Part shown: positions 44,107-57,496 of the stretch, piece by piece
How the letters are laid out: the number at the start of each line of letters is the position of its first letter
Numbering within the stretch: the first letter of the stretch is position 1
NCBI RefSeq assembly: GCF_003672135.1
Contig: NC_039517.1
Location: 12,548,601-12,612,600, forward strand
Length of the DNA: 64,000 nucleotides
Direction of reading: 5' to 3'
Source of the DNA: Ooceraea biroi
Lineage: Eukaryota; Arthropoda; Insecta; Hymenoptera; Formicidae
Notes under the pieces: model-generated
Told to the model about the DNA's origin: nothing
Database searches by the model: none
What the model saw: only the letters and a program-made list of their open reading frames with translations
Translations under genes and position numbers: made by a program

Positions 44107-45392
44107 TTGGGTCATTAAGTATGAAACTTTACAAATAGAACATAAACTTTTGCATTTTTTGGCACATGGACATGATTTATTTTCAATCGAAGTATGCGCC
44201 CATGTTATCTACACACTTCTGCCATTTTAGTGGTAGTTGGTCTATGCCTCTACTATAGAAGCCAGGAGTACGGGAATCGATGAAGTCGCGGAAGGCTGTT
44301 TCGACTGCCTGTTGAGAATTGAAGAATTTTCCCATCAAGAAGTTGTCCAAATTCCGGAAGAAGTGATAGTCGGTAGGTGATAGATCTGGTGAATATGGTG
44401 GATGACGGAGAGTTTCCAATTCCAACTCCTGTAGCTTTGCCATGGTCAGTCGTGCAGTGTGTGGTCGAGCATTATCATGCAACAGGATTGGCATTGACCG
44501 ATTGACCAATTTCGGTTGTTTAATAGAAAGTTGTTGCATCATTTCGTCCAGTTGCTTGCAATATACTTCAGCCGTTATCGATATACCAGGTTTCATAAAG
44601 TTGTAGTAGATAGCACCTGACCTGGACCACCAAACAGTCACCATAAGCTTCTTCTGTGTAATGTTGGGTTTCGCGTGATGTCTCGGTGGTTCATCAGCGT
44701 TCAACCACTGATGTGAGCGTTTACGATTGTCGTAGAGTATCCACTTTTCATCGCAGGTCACAATTCGATTCAAAAAAGATCTATTTTTGTGACGAGAAAG
44801 CAAAGAAAGGGAAGCCTCTAGACGTTGCGCCTGCTGCGCATCGGTCAATTCGTGCGGGACCCATTTGTCCAACTTCTTTATCTTACCAATTGCAGCTAAA
44901 TGAACCAATATGGTGGGTATGGAAACATTGAATATCGATGCCAATTCACGTGTACTTTGAGATGGTTCGGACTCTACTACGGCTCTCAAGTGATCATTAT
45001 CCACCTTCGTCTTTGGTCTTCCACGTGGCTCATTAGCGAGGCTGAAATCTCCATCTCTGAAGTTTTTGAACCAATTGCCCACCGTTGCTTTAGTAGTTGA
45101 ACCTTCACCAAATACAGCGTTAATATTACGAGCTGTCTCCGACACTGTGGTTCCACGGCGGAACTCATATTCATAAATCACACAAATTTTGGACTTTTCC
45201 ATAGTTCTATAAAAAAGAATCCACCAATAAAACTAATGAAGATATTTGAACAAACAAATATGAGATTTGAAGAGCGAACATACATCTATCACACTAACCT
45301 AACCTGATACTGACGTCTGGCGCCAAATTTGAGATAACAAATGTTAAAGATGGCGCTTTTACATTTGTAAAGTTTCATACTTAATGACCCAA
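44107..45392 (-). mobile_element. Intact mariner element (1286 bp)
   Basis: Perfect 30-bp terminal inverted repeats (TTGGGTCATTAAGTATGAAA...) and TA target duplications at 44105-44106 and 45393-45394. Contains one uninterrupted transposase gene. Confidence 0.95.
44183..45202 (-). CDS. Mariner transposase, full length, apparently intact
   Basis: 339 codons with no lesion. The N-terminal half has two helix-turn-helix regions with a G-R-P-like hook between (R-G-R-P-K) and the linker W-V-P-H-E-L. The catalytic domain shows T-C-D-E-K-W, L-H-D-N-A-R-P-H and Y-S-P-D-L-S-P-T-D-Y-H-F-F: the DD34D triad complete. The C-terminus ends G-A-Y-F-D. It resembles the cecropia-type mariners, the group that includes Hsmar1/SETMAR. 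It cuts and pastes its own element at TA sites. The ATG is 190 bases inside the right TIR end. Of all elements here this is the only one that could still be active. Confidence 0.95.
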   Translation of the reverse strand: MEKSKICVIYEYEFRRGTTVSETARNINAVFGEGSTTKATVGNWFKNFRDGDFSLANEPRGRPKTKVDNDHLRAVVESEPSQSTRELASIFNVSIPTILVHLAAIGKIKKLDKWVPHELTDAQQAQRLEASLSLLSRHKNRSFLNRIVTCDEKWILYDNRKRSHQWLNADEPPRHHAKPNITQKKLMVTVWWSRSGAIYYNFMKPGISITAEVYCKQLDEMMQQLSIKQPKLVNRSMPILLHDNARPHTARLTMAKLQELELETLRHPPYSPDLSPTDYHFFRNLDNFLMGKFFNSQQAVETAFRDFIDSRTPGFYSRGIDQLPLKWQKCVDNMGAYFD

Positions 45393-45599
45393 TATTACAA
45401 CACGCAACAAGAAGCGCGTCGTGGCTCACTTCATGGAATGTCCGAAGCAGAGCCGAGTTCAGCCGAGTCGCCGCCGAGCTCAGCCGAGCCGCCGCCGAGC
45501 GCGGAGCGCACACGGACACGAATTCGCGCTTGTGCGTGAGCACCGTGGTGCAGCACCGATGGTGCTAGAGGTACGAAGTTTGCATCACTGGGTACAGTA
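45393..45599 (+). other. GC-rich spacer with gccgag(c/t)(t/c) repeats
   Basis: 45445-45510 has degenerate cagccgagtcgccgccgag units. No gene; it may be the 5' end of the Helitron. Confidence 0.4.
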
Positions 45600-48500
45600 A
45601 TGAATAAAAATTTACCACACAAACACATGGTTTCAAAAGTAAAAGGTAGAACGTTCCATTTGCCATTGTCTATGGAAGAAACCTTAAAGAAGATTTGTCC
45701 TTCTAATGAACCTATTAATTTAAATCATGAACTATATATATTAGTTCGTGGTATTCCAACTAAAGCAAATATAATCTGGGAAAAATTAGTCGATGTAAAA
45801 AAAGTATGGACAGTCTTAATATGGTTAAAACAAAATAATCCTATATATTCAGACATTACACTACCAACATCTCCTGAAAGTTTGTTACATTCCGAATTAC
45901 AAAACGTTGAGTTTCAAGAACATGATTCTCAATGTTATGATAATGAAGAAAATAACATTAAAAAAACAGACAAGGCATTATTGACTCAAATGTCGCAAAC
46001 AGATGAATATTATGAACAATGTACAATATATCCTATGTATAAAAAAAGAATAAATGAACCTGCAACTAAACTTTATCAAATGAAGAAAATTCAAGATATT
46101 CCATTGGATAATCGTAATAAAGATTTGGATACAAAATGTTTTCCTGATTTATATCCATATGGTGTAAATGGACAGCATGAAGATAGATGTGTCCGGAGAA
46201 CTGATTTCGAATATATTAAATTAAGACTTATGTCGGAACACTCAGAATTTCGGACAAATCCACAATTTCTTTTCTATTCATTACATGATAACAATATGCG
46301 ACAATTAAATGCTGGTATATTTCATAAACTGAATGTTACTGATCTTCGTGAAAAGTATACAGCTGCTACTTATTTGGAGCAATTATCTAACCAGCAGCTT
46401 GAATCTAACTTAAATACTATATTTTCTAAGTTACGAAATACAGAACAATATTGGAGAATACCTAGAGGCAATTTGCGTTGTATGATAAATAATTACGGAC
46501 CCGCTACTTGGTTTCTTACTCTTAGTCCATGCGAATGGTTATGGACCGATTTGATAGAATATCTTCGAGAAATAAATGAACCAATTGCCAATGGAAAATC
46601 TGCAAACGAACTTATTGCATTCGATCCTGTATTAACTTTGAGATTCATAGATAATAAATTTAAAGCTATGCTTAATTTTATTTGTTCACCTGATAATCCA
46701 ATCGGAGAGGTCGCTCATTACTTTTGGCGTCGTGAATATCAAGGCAGAGGTATGTAGCATTTTCATTTGTTAATTTGGATAAAAGATGCTCCGGTAATTG
46801 GTACATCTTCTAATGAAGAAATTACATCTTTTATCTTAAAATATGTCACTTGTAGAATGCCAAATAAAGAGTTGTCACCTGAATCACATCGACGTGTAAA
46901 TACACATCAACGACATAAACATAATGATTACTGCTTGCGTACTAAAAAAACTAAAGTAGGTTTTTCTAAAGTGTGTAGATTTGGGTTTCCAAGATCCGTA
47001 ACAAATACTTTGAAAATTAGAGACGTTGCTGTTTCAATAGCGGATAGAAGACAGTTGAAAACAAAAAGCAGATTGTATGATCTGCCACGATCTAAAGAAG
47101 AAATCAATATTAATGATTATAATCCAGCTATTCTTGTTGCTTGGGAAGGAAACATGGATATTCAATTTGTAGGTGAAAAATCTACGTTATTAACTTGTAC
47201 TACAAAATATGTTTCCAAAGCAGAAAAGAGTAATAATGCAGAAGATACATTTCAAAAGATAAATTCAACAAAATCGTTGAGAAGTTGTCTTTGGAATATT
47301 GGAGTGCGCATGTTGAATCACAGGGAATGTGGAGCTCTTGAAACTGCTGACACTTTGTTAGGAATAATATCATTATACGGTACTGACAAGGAAACGACTA
47401 TAAGACGGTTAGATGTAAATATGATTAGAAGTAGAAAAGTTAAGTCTCGCAAAGAGTTTGAAATGTTAAATTCTGAATCTATCGATATTTTTTGTCCTTC
47501 TTTAATTGATACATATTATCCGAGCAGACCTAAAGAACTAGAATCTACTAATTAGTATGATTATGCAAAATGGTATGATATTACGAAAGCTAAACCAATT
47601 ACTACGAAAATAAAGTATTACGTGCTCGGTGAATCTTTATATTTAAAGAAACGTAAACGTGGATATCTTATCAATCATTACAGATACAATGTCCATACTC
47701 AACCAGAGAGGTATTATTTTCCATTGTTGTTATTATTTCAGCCTTGGAGAGATATTAGTGAATTAAAGAATGAATGTGATAGTTATGCAGAAGCATTTTC
47801 TTTAGTACAATTTAAATTGAAAGATGCTCTTCAGTATCACGAAAGAATAATTGACATTCAGCAAGGTATGGATAATATTGAAGAATTAATTCAAGAAAAA
47901 ATTTCAGAAATTAGAAAAGATGAAGAGGAAAATGACTGTCTTGAAAATTGTGCATTAGAATGTGTTCCTGTCGAAGTTGAAGGGGCAATGAGGGACTTTA
48001 AAGATGCTGGTAATAAAGGTGAAGTTAACGTCGATGAAATGGTGACGCAATTAAATACTGATCAAAAACGAATCTTTAATAGAATTACTGCTGCTTTATC
48101 TGATAGTAATAATGAAGTTCTTCGACTTTATGTTAGCGGTGAAGGTGGTACTGGAAAGAGTTTTCTGATAAAAACTATAGATGTTGGATTCAAAAATATA
48201 TTGCAGACAAAGACACAGCGGTAACTGCACCAACCGGTATAGCAGCTTTTAATATTGATGGACTTACTATTCATAGATTATTTCAATTGCCAGTAGAACA
48301 TGGCCGTACTGCTAAATATAAACAACTTTCTGATATAGCCCTTAAAGTTATACGGGACGAACTTAAGAATGTTGTTTTAATAATTATCGATGAAGTTTCA
48401 ATGATTTCAAATATCACTTTAATGTACATACATCTTCGACTAACAGAGATATTTAATACCATGGATTGTGATAATGGATGGACGGCAAAAAACATATACT

Positions 48501-49350
48501 TCTTTTTGGAGATTTATTGCAACTTCCACCTGTACATGAAGATCCGCCTTTTATTGAATTATCAACATTACAAATTCAGAAGTACATTGATGCAATGGGC
48601 TCTGTAAATTTATGGTCTTTATTCAGTTATGATGAATTACCAATTAATGTGCGACAACAAGGTGATGACTCTTATCGAGATATATTAACGAGAATTCGAG
48701 TTGGAACACTAACAGATTCGGATGTAATTATTTTAGAAACGAGAAAAATTAATTTTAGAGAAACTAATTGTGACGACCGATTACAAGCATTATGTAATTA
48801 CTTACAAAATTTACCAATGGATACAGTTTGTTTACTTCCAACTTGTGCATTATGTGATATTTTGAATATTGCAATGTTAGATCGTATTTCTTCGGACAAA
48901 ATAGAACTCATTGCTGAAGATCTGACAGAATGTGCATCATATTTAAAGAAAAAAGTTATGAAGATATTAAATAAAGACGATGAAGATAGTTCTCGAACAG
49001 CTGGATTAGCAAGAATTATAACTGTCAAAGTAGGAGCGCGTGTAATGCTTAGAAGAAATATCGATGTTAATTTAGGTCTTGTGAATGGTACCATTGGTAC
49101 AATTATATCAATTATACGTAGCGCAATTGACAATAAAGTAGAAAAAATAAAGATAAGAATGTCATCAGGAATAGAGCATATTATAGAACGTTTAAGTGTC
49201 AAATTTGAAGTAATGGATAGTATTAGGAATTGCACGAACGGTCAAAAGTTTCTAGCACTTAATTCGCATGATCTTCGCTTTGCGAGCTGGTGTTTGTCTC
49301 GTCAACCTCTCATGTTCGCTTCAACATCATTCGAGAAGCTTCTAGAATAG
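45600..49350 (+). pseudogene. Helitron Rep/helicase, broken
   Basis: Starts at 45600 (GTA ATG context). The N-terminal Helitron-like domain includes the block around F-L-T-L-S-P-C-E-W. An in-frame TAG at 46755-46757 falls immediately before the HUH nuclease motif H-F-H at 46758, and K-Y-V-S-K-A-E near 47206 has the Tyr motif. A second TAG is at 47553-47555. The PIF1-type helicase follows with Walker A G-E-G-G-T-G-K-S (near 48136) and Walker B I-I-I-D-E-V-S; frameshifts are near 48195 and 48475. Similarity fades near 49230, so the last helicase motifs are lost. Helitrons move by rolling-circle replication. Confidence 0.85.
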
Positions 49351-49480
49351 AGAATTCTCGGTGACAAATAGTTTCTTTTGTTGTTTGTCGCGCAAAGAAG
49401 AAACAAACATCAGCCGCGATTCAACCGCTTGCTAACCGATCGTAACCAAGAGGCATGCGCGAGCCGGTGACGTCACGCGC
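49351..49480. other. GC-rich spacer with a TGACGTCA site
   Basis: Perfect TGACGTCA at 49468-49475, just outside the left border of inverted repeat 3. Confidence 0.5.
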
Positions 49481-49722
49481 AGAGTTGCCACTTTCAGGAC
49501 GCAGCAGCGTGCTACAGCGCGTGGTGGGGATACGCAGCATGCGAGCAACCGTGTCCGTGTGCGCGCCGCGCCTCGGCCAACTTCGGGCCAGTAAAGGAGG
49601 ACAGATATACTCGCTGTCTCGTTCTTGCTCTACGTATAGCTAATACTGCAATATAGCTATAGCGGGCTGACTTCGCGTTCGCTGGCGCCCGCAAAATTGT
49701 AATACATATGTTGCTGCTCACA

Positions 49723-49811
49723 TCTCTCTCTCTCTCGCTCTCTCTCTCACTCGCTCTCTGTCTCTCGCTCTCTCTCTCGCTCGCTCTCTCGCTCGCTCTC
49801 TCTCTCGCTCG

Positions 49812-49875
<64 letters not shown>

Positions 49876-49915
49876 CGCTCTCTGTCTCTCGCTCTTTCTC
49901 TCTCTCTCTCTCTCA
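49723..49915 (+). repeat. CT-rich microsatellite (ctctctcgctcgctctc)
   Basis: Mirror copy at 61884-62058 has a different unit order and length. Confidence 0.9.
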
Positions 49916-52900
49916 TACATATATATAATACATATTTTATACAATATTAAAATATATGCAATACATAAGATATGTATGAAAATATGCAAGAAATAAAAAT
50001 ATATACAATATACAATAATTAAATAATAAACAAAGAAATAAAGAACCAAAGGAGTGTTCAAGTAGAAAATAGAAATCCACTCTTAGCCAACATGTACGCC
50101 TTTTGCTTAAAAACGTTCCGTCAAGAAATTGAAAGAATAACTTTTTGTTACAGCAAAACTATAATTAGAAATTAACTAAAATGTTACTTGTATGTTACTC
50201 GTAAGAAGTACTTTGTTAGTATACTTTGTAGCTTGTTAATAGCATTTATTTGTATTTCAATTTTACGAATGAACGGCGTACATATTGTTGCTCAACGGAA
50301 ATCGCGAGAAGGTGGTGGTGTCTTCCGTCAGGAGGAAATGTAAAAAATTTAGTTTCTTCAATATTGCAATAATAAAAATGAATGTAATTTTATAAAAGTA
50401 AATTAAATTAATTAAATTAAACAAAATGAAATTAAATAATAAAAAGTAATGTAATATAGTAATGTACTATTGCAATAATAAAAATCATGTAATATTACAG
50501 AAAAGAATTTTTTGCATTTCCAAATAATGTCGACAGAATAGGATAGGTAGAAAGGATAGACAGGAAGAAAGGATAGATAGAAAAAAAGGATAGAAAAACA
50601 GATAGATAGAAAAAACAGATATAAAGGATATAAAAAAAGAAACGATAGATAGATAGATAGAAAGCTATCAAGAATAGAAAGAATAGAAAAAAATAGGTAT
50701 AAAGAATAGAAAAAAAGAAACGATAGATAGATAGATAGAGAGATGTAAAGAATCCAATATAGAAAAAGACACGCAATGCATAAAGAATATAAAAATTATT
50801 GTAAAGGCATTTTACACTAAATCTATAATTGACGACAGAATTCGGAACAAAACTGTTATTAAAAGAAAGAATATTTGAAACATCAGAAGTACATCTACAC
50901 ATGAATAACAAAAACGGAAATAAGTAAACAACTCATGTAATATACTATCTAATCTAATAAATCTACAATATCTACAATAATAAAGCTACAATATACAATG
51001 TAATAAATGAAATAAAGAAATATATACAAATATACTATGCAATATACTCATCTAATATACAAGATATATATGTAAAATTATTAATAGAATTATATCCTTC
51101 TTCTGTCGCGAATTATAGATTGGGTAAAGTGATCTTTACACTACAAGTACTAAATTATTGTTCATCGTTTTGAGTTTTTAAACTAATACTGAATTCGTTA
51201 TGTTCACAATGATTATTATGGAGTTCTCATAACAATCTGAAGAGAATAATTCCTGAAAGAATTCCAGTCAAAGTCTAAGAACTCCACAATTCTATTTGTA
51301 ACAAGAACGAAATATTAGTTTAAAAACTCAGAGCGGTAGAAAATGAATTCAGTACTTCTCGCATTTAAAGGAAAAAAGCGCATATGCTTTTTACCTAATA
51401 TAATACTTCAAGTTATATTCAGAATACATATATATTCATACGTATTCGAAATTACGCCTAGTAGAAAGTATTGCGTATTATTATGTGAGTTACCAAAACG
51501 TATTAGATAAATAAGTGAATTTATTGGGAATAACAGCAATGAAACTTGATTTATTTACCACAGGGAGATCATCATTATGTGCAAAATAATCTATTCTATG
51601 CACATATCTATTTTACACATAATAATCTGTGGGAAATAAAATGTTTCTTATTATTTGTCGTATTCCATCAATCAATCAATCATATTTGTCCTGCTACTTT
51701 TTGCAACTGTTGATACGCATTACAGAGAGACATGCAAATGTCTCAGCAACTGTATTTTATCTTAATCGATACGTCTCTCAGGAAATGTCTCTTGCGGAGT
51801 AAAATAAGGTTTTCGTATATTTTAAATATGTGTGTTAATCGGTTCTCATCTCGAAACAAAATAGGAAATGCTTTGCAATCTTTCCAAGAAGAATGTCTTA
51901 CTCCTAACTAATAACAATTTCACGGACAAAATAATCTAAAGTACTTAATTTCTTAAAATGCGTTGTAAAGAGCAAGTTTAATGAGCTTTTTATATTTTCA
52001 ATATTACATAGTGCATATTGAAAATATAAATGTTATAGATATTTCATATCTTATTATGTACCTCGAGTACCTTATCAAATAAAGATTTGTTCTACTTATT
52101 TCTTTAACTTACAATTTTGACGCATTCTAAGAAATGAACGTTTGTTGCAAAAATTCATTGCAATAATAAGGAAAGTATTTTGTCCCTTTTAATAGATTAT
52201 TTTACAAGCATTTGCCGTACAGTTTAACATTTTCAAAGCTAACTCGACATTATCATGAAAATGGAATATGTGCAGATTTAAGGTAATAGGAATACCATCC
52301 ATTAATCAGTCGGATTTTCATGTCATATATATGACGATAATATCATGATGTATATGTGTATATCGCTTCACATACTTCACAATAAATAAGTATTTGCTTC
52401 TTCACGGAAGTTTTCTTTCATGTATAGAACATGTTAATGGGCATTTTTATTTTTCGGCTAGCCTTTGGTACATTCACACGGTGCTGTACATCTCCCTTAA
52501 AGTTTGATCCATCTTCTTGAATGTCTGATCTTCTTAAATGCTTCTAATTTCAGGAACACAATTCACTAACACTCCAATTTCTAAGTTGCAGTTGTTTCAA
52601 TTTTCTCTCAAAGGTTTTGAGTGAGATGTATATCTCATCGCGTACGATTTATGATAGATAATACCAGTTGCAAAAACTGCGATCCGACCCAATCGAACGC
52701 TGCATAATCATAATGTGTTTCACTGTTTTTCTTGCCATGTTGTCCACTTAATTTGATGCAATTTTCTGGTAACCTCAATGATGAAGAAACTTTGATGTCC
52801 ATTTAATTTTCATGCAAAATCATATGATCGATTTTCCTTTCACAAACTGTTTCTTGAAATTCACAGAAAAGTAGATGAGGAGTCAGAATTTCCGTAAATG

Positions 52901-53750
52901 CATTGTGTCGTTATTCTTCATTTCAGCGAAAATATTATTTTCATACATTTTCACTGATGACCTTTATTATCCTCTTCTTCATTGTTTTCTTCGTCATTCT
53001 TCTCTTTGGTGTTTAATAATGGCAGCACTGATGATCAGGTCGATGCGTCGCTTGTACAAAATGCTGGCTCTTATGATCTTATCACACGATACAGCGACGA
53101 TCATAGTATAATATTCTTCACATCGACAGTAAGCTTGTAGGCGATCATTCATAATGTCGTTCATAGTAGTCCATAGCAGTATACAATTCTGGAGAACAAT
53201 GTTGGATTCCAGAATATACGCTTAACAGTGATCGCTCGAGAACATACAAGTCAACCGCTTTGTCCTTCAGGGTGGAAGTCACTCGAGCCAATCCAGTTTA
53301 TTAGAAATTGTGGCTCGATTTCAGATTAACTACTGCAGAGTGACTCCACTACGTGCTCTATGCAAATGCTGCGCTGCTCCGAATCTATAAGATACAAGTA
53401 TCGTAATCCTTGTTGACCTCGCGCGAATAACAGCATGAACTTTAACTCTCGTGCGATCCTTCTTCGCGCGCGCATCCAGCTCCGGATGCTGCTAATTCTT
53501 CATGAATCTCTTCTTCATTATCTCTTCTTCACTATATCTTCTCATCTTTCTTAAATTCCCTTATAGAGGCGCACCTCTGCGCCTCTTGCTATCAATTGCA
53601 AGTCTAGCCTCGCCGTTTACTGCTAGCTACTTGTTAGCAATTGAATTAACATTTCGTACAGCACGGCTTAACCGAACTTGGAATTAGTTATGACACTTTC
53701 GGTCGACAATCATCGATGAGTAACAAAGGGATGTGATTTAATAAATATAT

Positions 53751-53811
<61 letters not shown>

Positions 53812-54186
53812 CCAAAATATATGAAATGTAAACTCCGACTGAACAATTTTTATATATCTACAATATTATATAATGCTAATGCCAACTCATCCTTTTCATG
53901 AAAATGTATAGTTACTTTTACAATCATATTCCATGAAATACTTTTGTGAAACATTTAAGAAAAGATTTATTTAAAAACGACATTAAATTTGCTTATCACT
54001 GTACAATGTGTATGGAAAAATCTTTACATTTTATGCTCTAACAAATATTCACTTTCTTATATATAGTAGGAGTAAGACAGCTTTCTCTATTTCATATTAT
54101 TTTTGTAATTTTATGTCATTATTCATTTTCGAAATACTTGTATTATATTAGGTACAGCATATAAAAAAGCAAACAAATGGAACATT
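49916..54186. other. Long AT-rich stretch, no gene recognised
   Basis: Contains a gatagata/gaaaaaa tract (50520-50745), an (AC)n run (53757-53806) and otherwise unique AT-rich DNA. ORFs such as 52875-53111 and 53502-53687 occur identically in both arms but show no family. Confidence 0.5.
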
Positions 54187-54295
54187 GTGCCAATAATAAT
54201 ATGGACATGCCACTTTCACAATACTGTGACAGATAGAAATCATAACCCCGTGGTTCGTCACTCCCACAGTATTTTATGCTCAAAACCCTCTTTAC

Positions 54296-54326
<31 letters not shown>

Positions 54327-54719
54327 CGCGCGAAACGAAGGCGAAGAACGTTTGATGCCCCACACAGATGGAACGTGCTATCAACATTATAACAGTCATA
54401 ATAGCAGTAGGAATACGAAATTTTCCATTTTCACTGATGAAGCATCAGATTAAACTCACGAAAAGTGTATGATGTTTTTTGTTCAATATGTCGATTCTGA
54501 GATTTTAGATACTCGATCGCAATTAGTAAAATTAATAGATATAGATGCAAGAGATTGTAGTGCAGAAACATTATTTAATGCATTTCAATGTGAAATGTAT
54601 AAACTGCAGATTCCATTTACAAATATTCTTGCCCTGTCATGCGATAATGCATCTGTCATGACAGGAAAACATTTATCTTTCAAAAAGAAACTGGAAGAAA
54701 AGTGCAAAACTTTATTAAC
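54187..54719 (+). pseudogene. hAT transposase fragment (left arm copy)
   Basis: Mirror of the first part of the 56190-57605 gene, including the (GT)n/(GC)n run in frame and the TAA between D-E-A-S-D and T-H-E-K-C. Ends at the inverted-repeat border, where an unrelated (CA)n run takes over. Confidence 0.8.
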
Positions 54720-55061
54720 GTGTGTGCGCACACACACACACACACACACCTCCCTCTCTCCCTCTCTATATATTGATATTGATCTTTGTATTTGCACTTT
54801 ATAATAATAAAATAAAAATGTCAAAAAAATATAAAAAGTAGAATAAAAAAAATTAAATATTATTATGTAGTTGGTTATTATAGTAGTATTATATTTTGTG
54901 TTATTATAGTAGTATGTTCTAGTATTTGAAAGTTTTATTGGACCTCTATTTTATTATATAAGTAATTTAGTTGGTCAGTATTGTTAGCGTAGTTTGGTTT
55001 AGTTTAGGTTTGCGAATTAATGATATTTAGTAGGTATTTAATCAATTAAGATGTAGATATA
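54720..55061. other. Centre of inverted repeat 3, AT-rich
   Basis: Starts with tgtgtgcgcacacaca and ctccctctct runs; no gene. Confidence 0.5.
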
Positions 55062-55822
55062 CAGGGTGTCCCGGGTTTTAACCGACAAACTGCGGGAGCA
55101 TATTCTACTAGTGGAAATAAGAAAAAATTCTTATATCAAGTTTGCTTAGAAATGCTTTATTACAAAGTTATAAACCAATATTGAAAAGAAATATGAAATA
55201 AGTAACAACGAAACATAGTGTAGAATTTGGAAGGTCGAAGATGTTTATGTTATGTATATTCACATGTATTCATGTTCACTATGTTGAAACGATTCAGTAT
55301 GATTGTTACTTTCACAACAGTAGCTGTTAGATTTCAATCGTCGTGTGAACTAGCAATTACTATCAGAATGCCAAAAGTGTTTTCAAATGAGGAATACACT
55401 GATATTCATTTCGTGTACGGATTCTGTGACGGAAATGCACGAGCTGCCGTACGAAAGTATCAACGTAGATTTCCTAACAGGAGAGTACCAGATAGATTTA
55501 AAGCAACGAATTACTAATTCAGTTACTGAGATGCAACAAAATTTTCAGGAATGTCGTACTGTAACAAATTCTGTACTACGTCGATGTCTAGCTTGTATCG
55601 ATGTGCAAGGACAACATTTTGAAATGCGTCACTAAATCATTGCGTACATAATTTTTATTTTTGTGAAAAAATCCGTTGTTACTTATCTCATATTTCTTTT
55701 CAATATTGGTTTATAACTTTGTAATAAAGCATTTCTAAGCAAACTCGATATAAGAATTTTTTCTTATTTCCACTAGTAGAATATGCTCCCGCAGTTTGTC
55801 GGTTAAAACCCGGGACACCCTG
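55062..55822 (+). mobile_element. Shorter deletion derivative of the TA-flanked transposon
   Basis: 761 bp, same CAGGGTGTCCCGGG ends and about 150-bp TIRs as the copy in the UGT intron, TA on both sides. The transposase start is joined near 55497 to the last 40 codons, removing about 200 bases still present in the intron copy. Confidence 0.9.
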
Positions 55823-56189
55823 TATAGCTACCGCAATTAAATCTCTCTCCGGGCATTATTACTCATACATGAGATGATTTTATGTCAATAATAAATATGG
55901 CATTACAAGTTTTAAAATTTTGTTTGACACACACATAGACAGAGATGGGTTCGTCTTTAAATATTGTGAGAGTGAAGACTACGGGACCCTGATCTCCGCT
56001 GCGATATATATATGTACACATATACACACACGAAGGAAAAATGTTCTAAATTATTAAATGCTACAATACTTACGAATCAGAAAATTAGTACTTAACTATG
56101 CAAATAATGCAATTCAATCTCAATTGAGAATACTTCATAATATTATTGGATGTTTTCGAATTTCTTTCCACATTTTATCAACGTTTAAT
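55823..56189. other. Spacer, no gene seen
   Basis: AT-rich with a short (TA)n/(CA)n patch near 56005-56030. Confidence 0.5.
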
Positions 56190-57465
56190 TTATAAAGATT
56201 GTTTATCGTCAATAGTAAAATTATGATATAACGCAAGCCGTTCTTCCTTCAAACCATGATCATAAAAACCACCAAGATGTTTTGAAATAAAAGAAACATC
56301 ATTGAAAGATGTTTCTCTGTTACTGTCAAATAAAGCTATACGCGGTTCAAAAACTTGCAATTTAAATAAGAATTTATCATGAATAGGTAGTCTTTTTGTA
56401 ATCTCTTCGGCAGCAGTGACGTAAAATTGCATACAGTTAACTCGTATGTTTCGAATAACATCTGCATGTCCTTCTGTGAATAATTCATTTAAATATTCTT
56501 CGCATTCTATTCCTAAATTTATGTCATTAACAGGTTTATGATTGTTCTCCTCAGAAAATGATATATTAGTAAGTATGTCTTTGCATGCTTCAGGTTTCAA
56601 GAAATTTTGAGATATTTGCATAAGAAACTTAACGGATTTAGAGTGTAATAAATGGATTCTAGTTTCGTGAGCTTGAAAGAAAGCATTAAATGAGTTAAAA
56701 CAATTGAGAACATATTTCAAAAATAGAAAATATGCTTTAGTATCTACGTTATTCATTAGAGATAACAAATATTCCCCAGATTTTGTTTTTTCGCTCACGA
56801 CCATTTCATTTAGAAAATGTTGTACGGTATCCCACGACTCAAGTATTCTGTCTATACATGAATAATGCGAAAGCCACCGAGTATCGCATAACTTCAAAAG
56901 TTTGCGATTAGTATCTTGGAAGCATTCGCAAAATTCCTTGAAAACTGCTGAACGCTTTGGACTGCTAGTAATATAAGTTGCTACTTTTCTGAGGAATTCT
57001 TCGCAAAAGGGAGGAATTGCAGCACATGCGGCGTGAGCTACTAATGCGGCGGAATGGCACGGACATGTAAATGTTAATAAAGTTTTGCACTTTTCTTCCA
57101 GTTTCTTTTTGAAAGATAAATGTTTTCCTGTCATGACAGATGCATTATCGCATGACAGGGCAAGAATATTTGTAAATGGAATCTGCAGTTTATACATTTC
57201 ACATTGAAATGCATTAAATAATGTTTCTGCACTACAATCTCTTGCATCTATATCTATTAATTTTACTAATTGCGATCGAGTATCTAAAATCTCAGAATCG
57301 ACATATTGAACAAAAAACATCATACACTTTTCGTGAGTTTAATCTGATGCTTCATCAGTGAAAATGGAAAATTTCGTATTCCTACTGCTATTATGACTGT
57401 TATAATGTTGATAGCACGTTCCATCTGTGTGGGGCATCAAACGTTCTTCGCCTTCGTTTCGCGCG

Positions 57466-57496
<31 letters not shown>

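Larger units (their letters stand above)
49481..54719 (+). repeat. Giant inverted repeat 3, left arm (5239 bp)
   Basis: Reverse complement of 57073-62300. Differences seen are almost all in simple repeats. Holds a GC-rich edge, microsatellites, about 3 kb with no gene, and a hAT fragment. Confidence 0.95.

Noticed and set aside
50495..50911. Tyr/Phe/Leu/Ser-rich membrane-like ORF and its mirror at 60885-61385
   Set aside because: Arises from a gatagata/gaaaaaa simple-sequence tract read on the complementary strand.
54187..54804. Left-arm hAT ORFs as an independent gene
   Set aside because: They mirror the right-arm gene and are cut off at the inverted-repeat border by a CA repeat.
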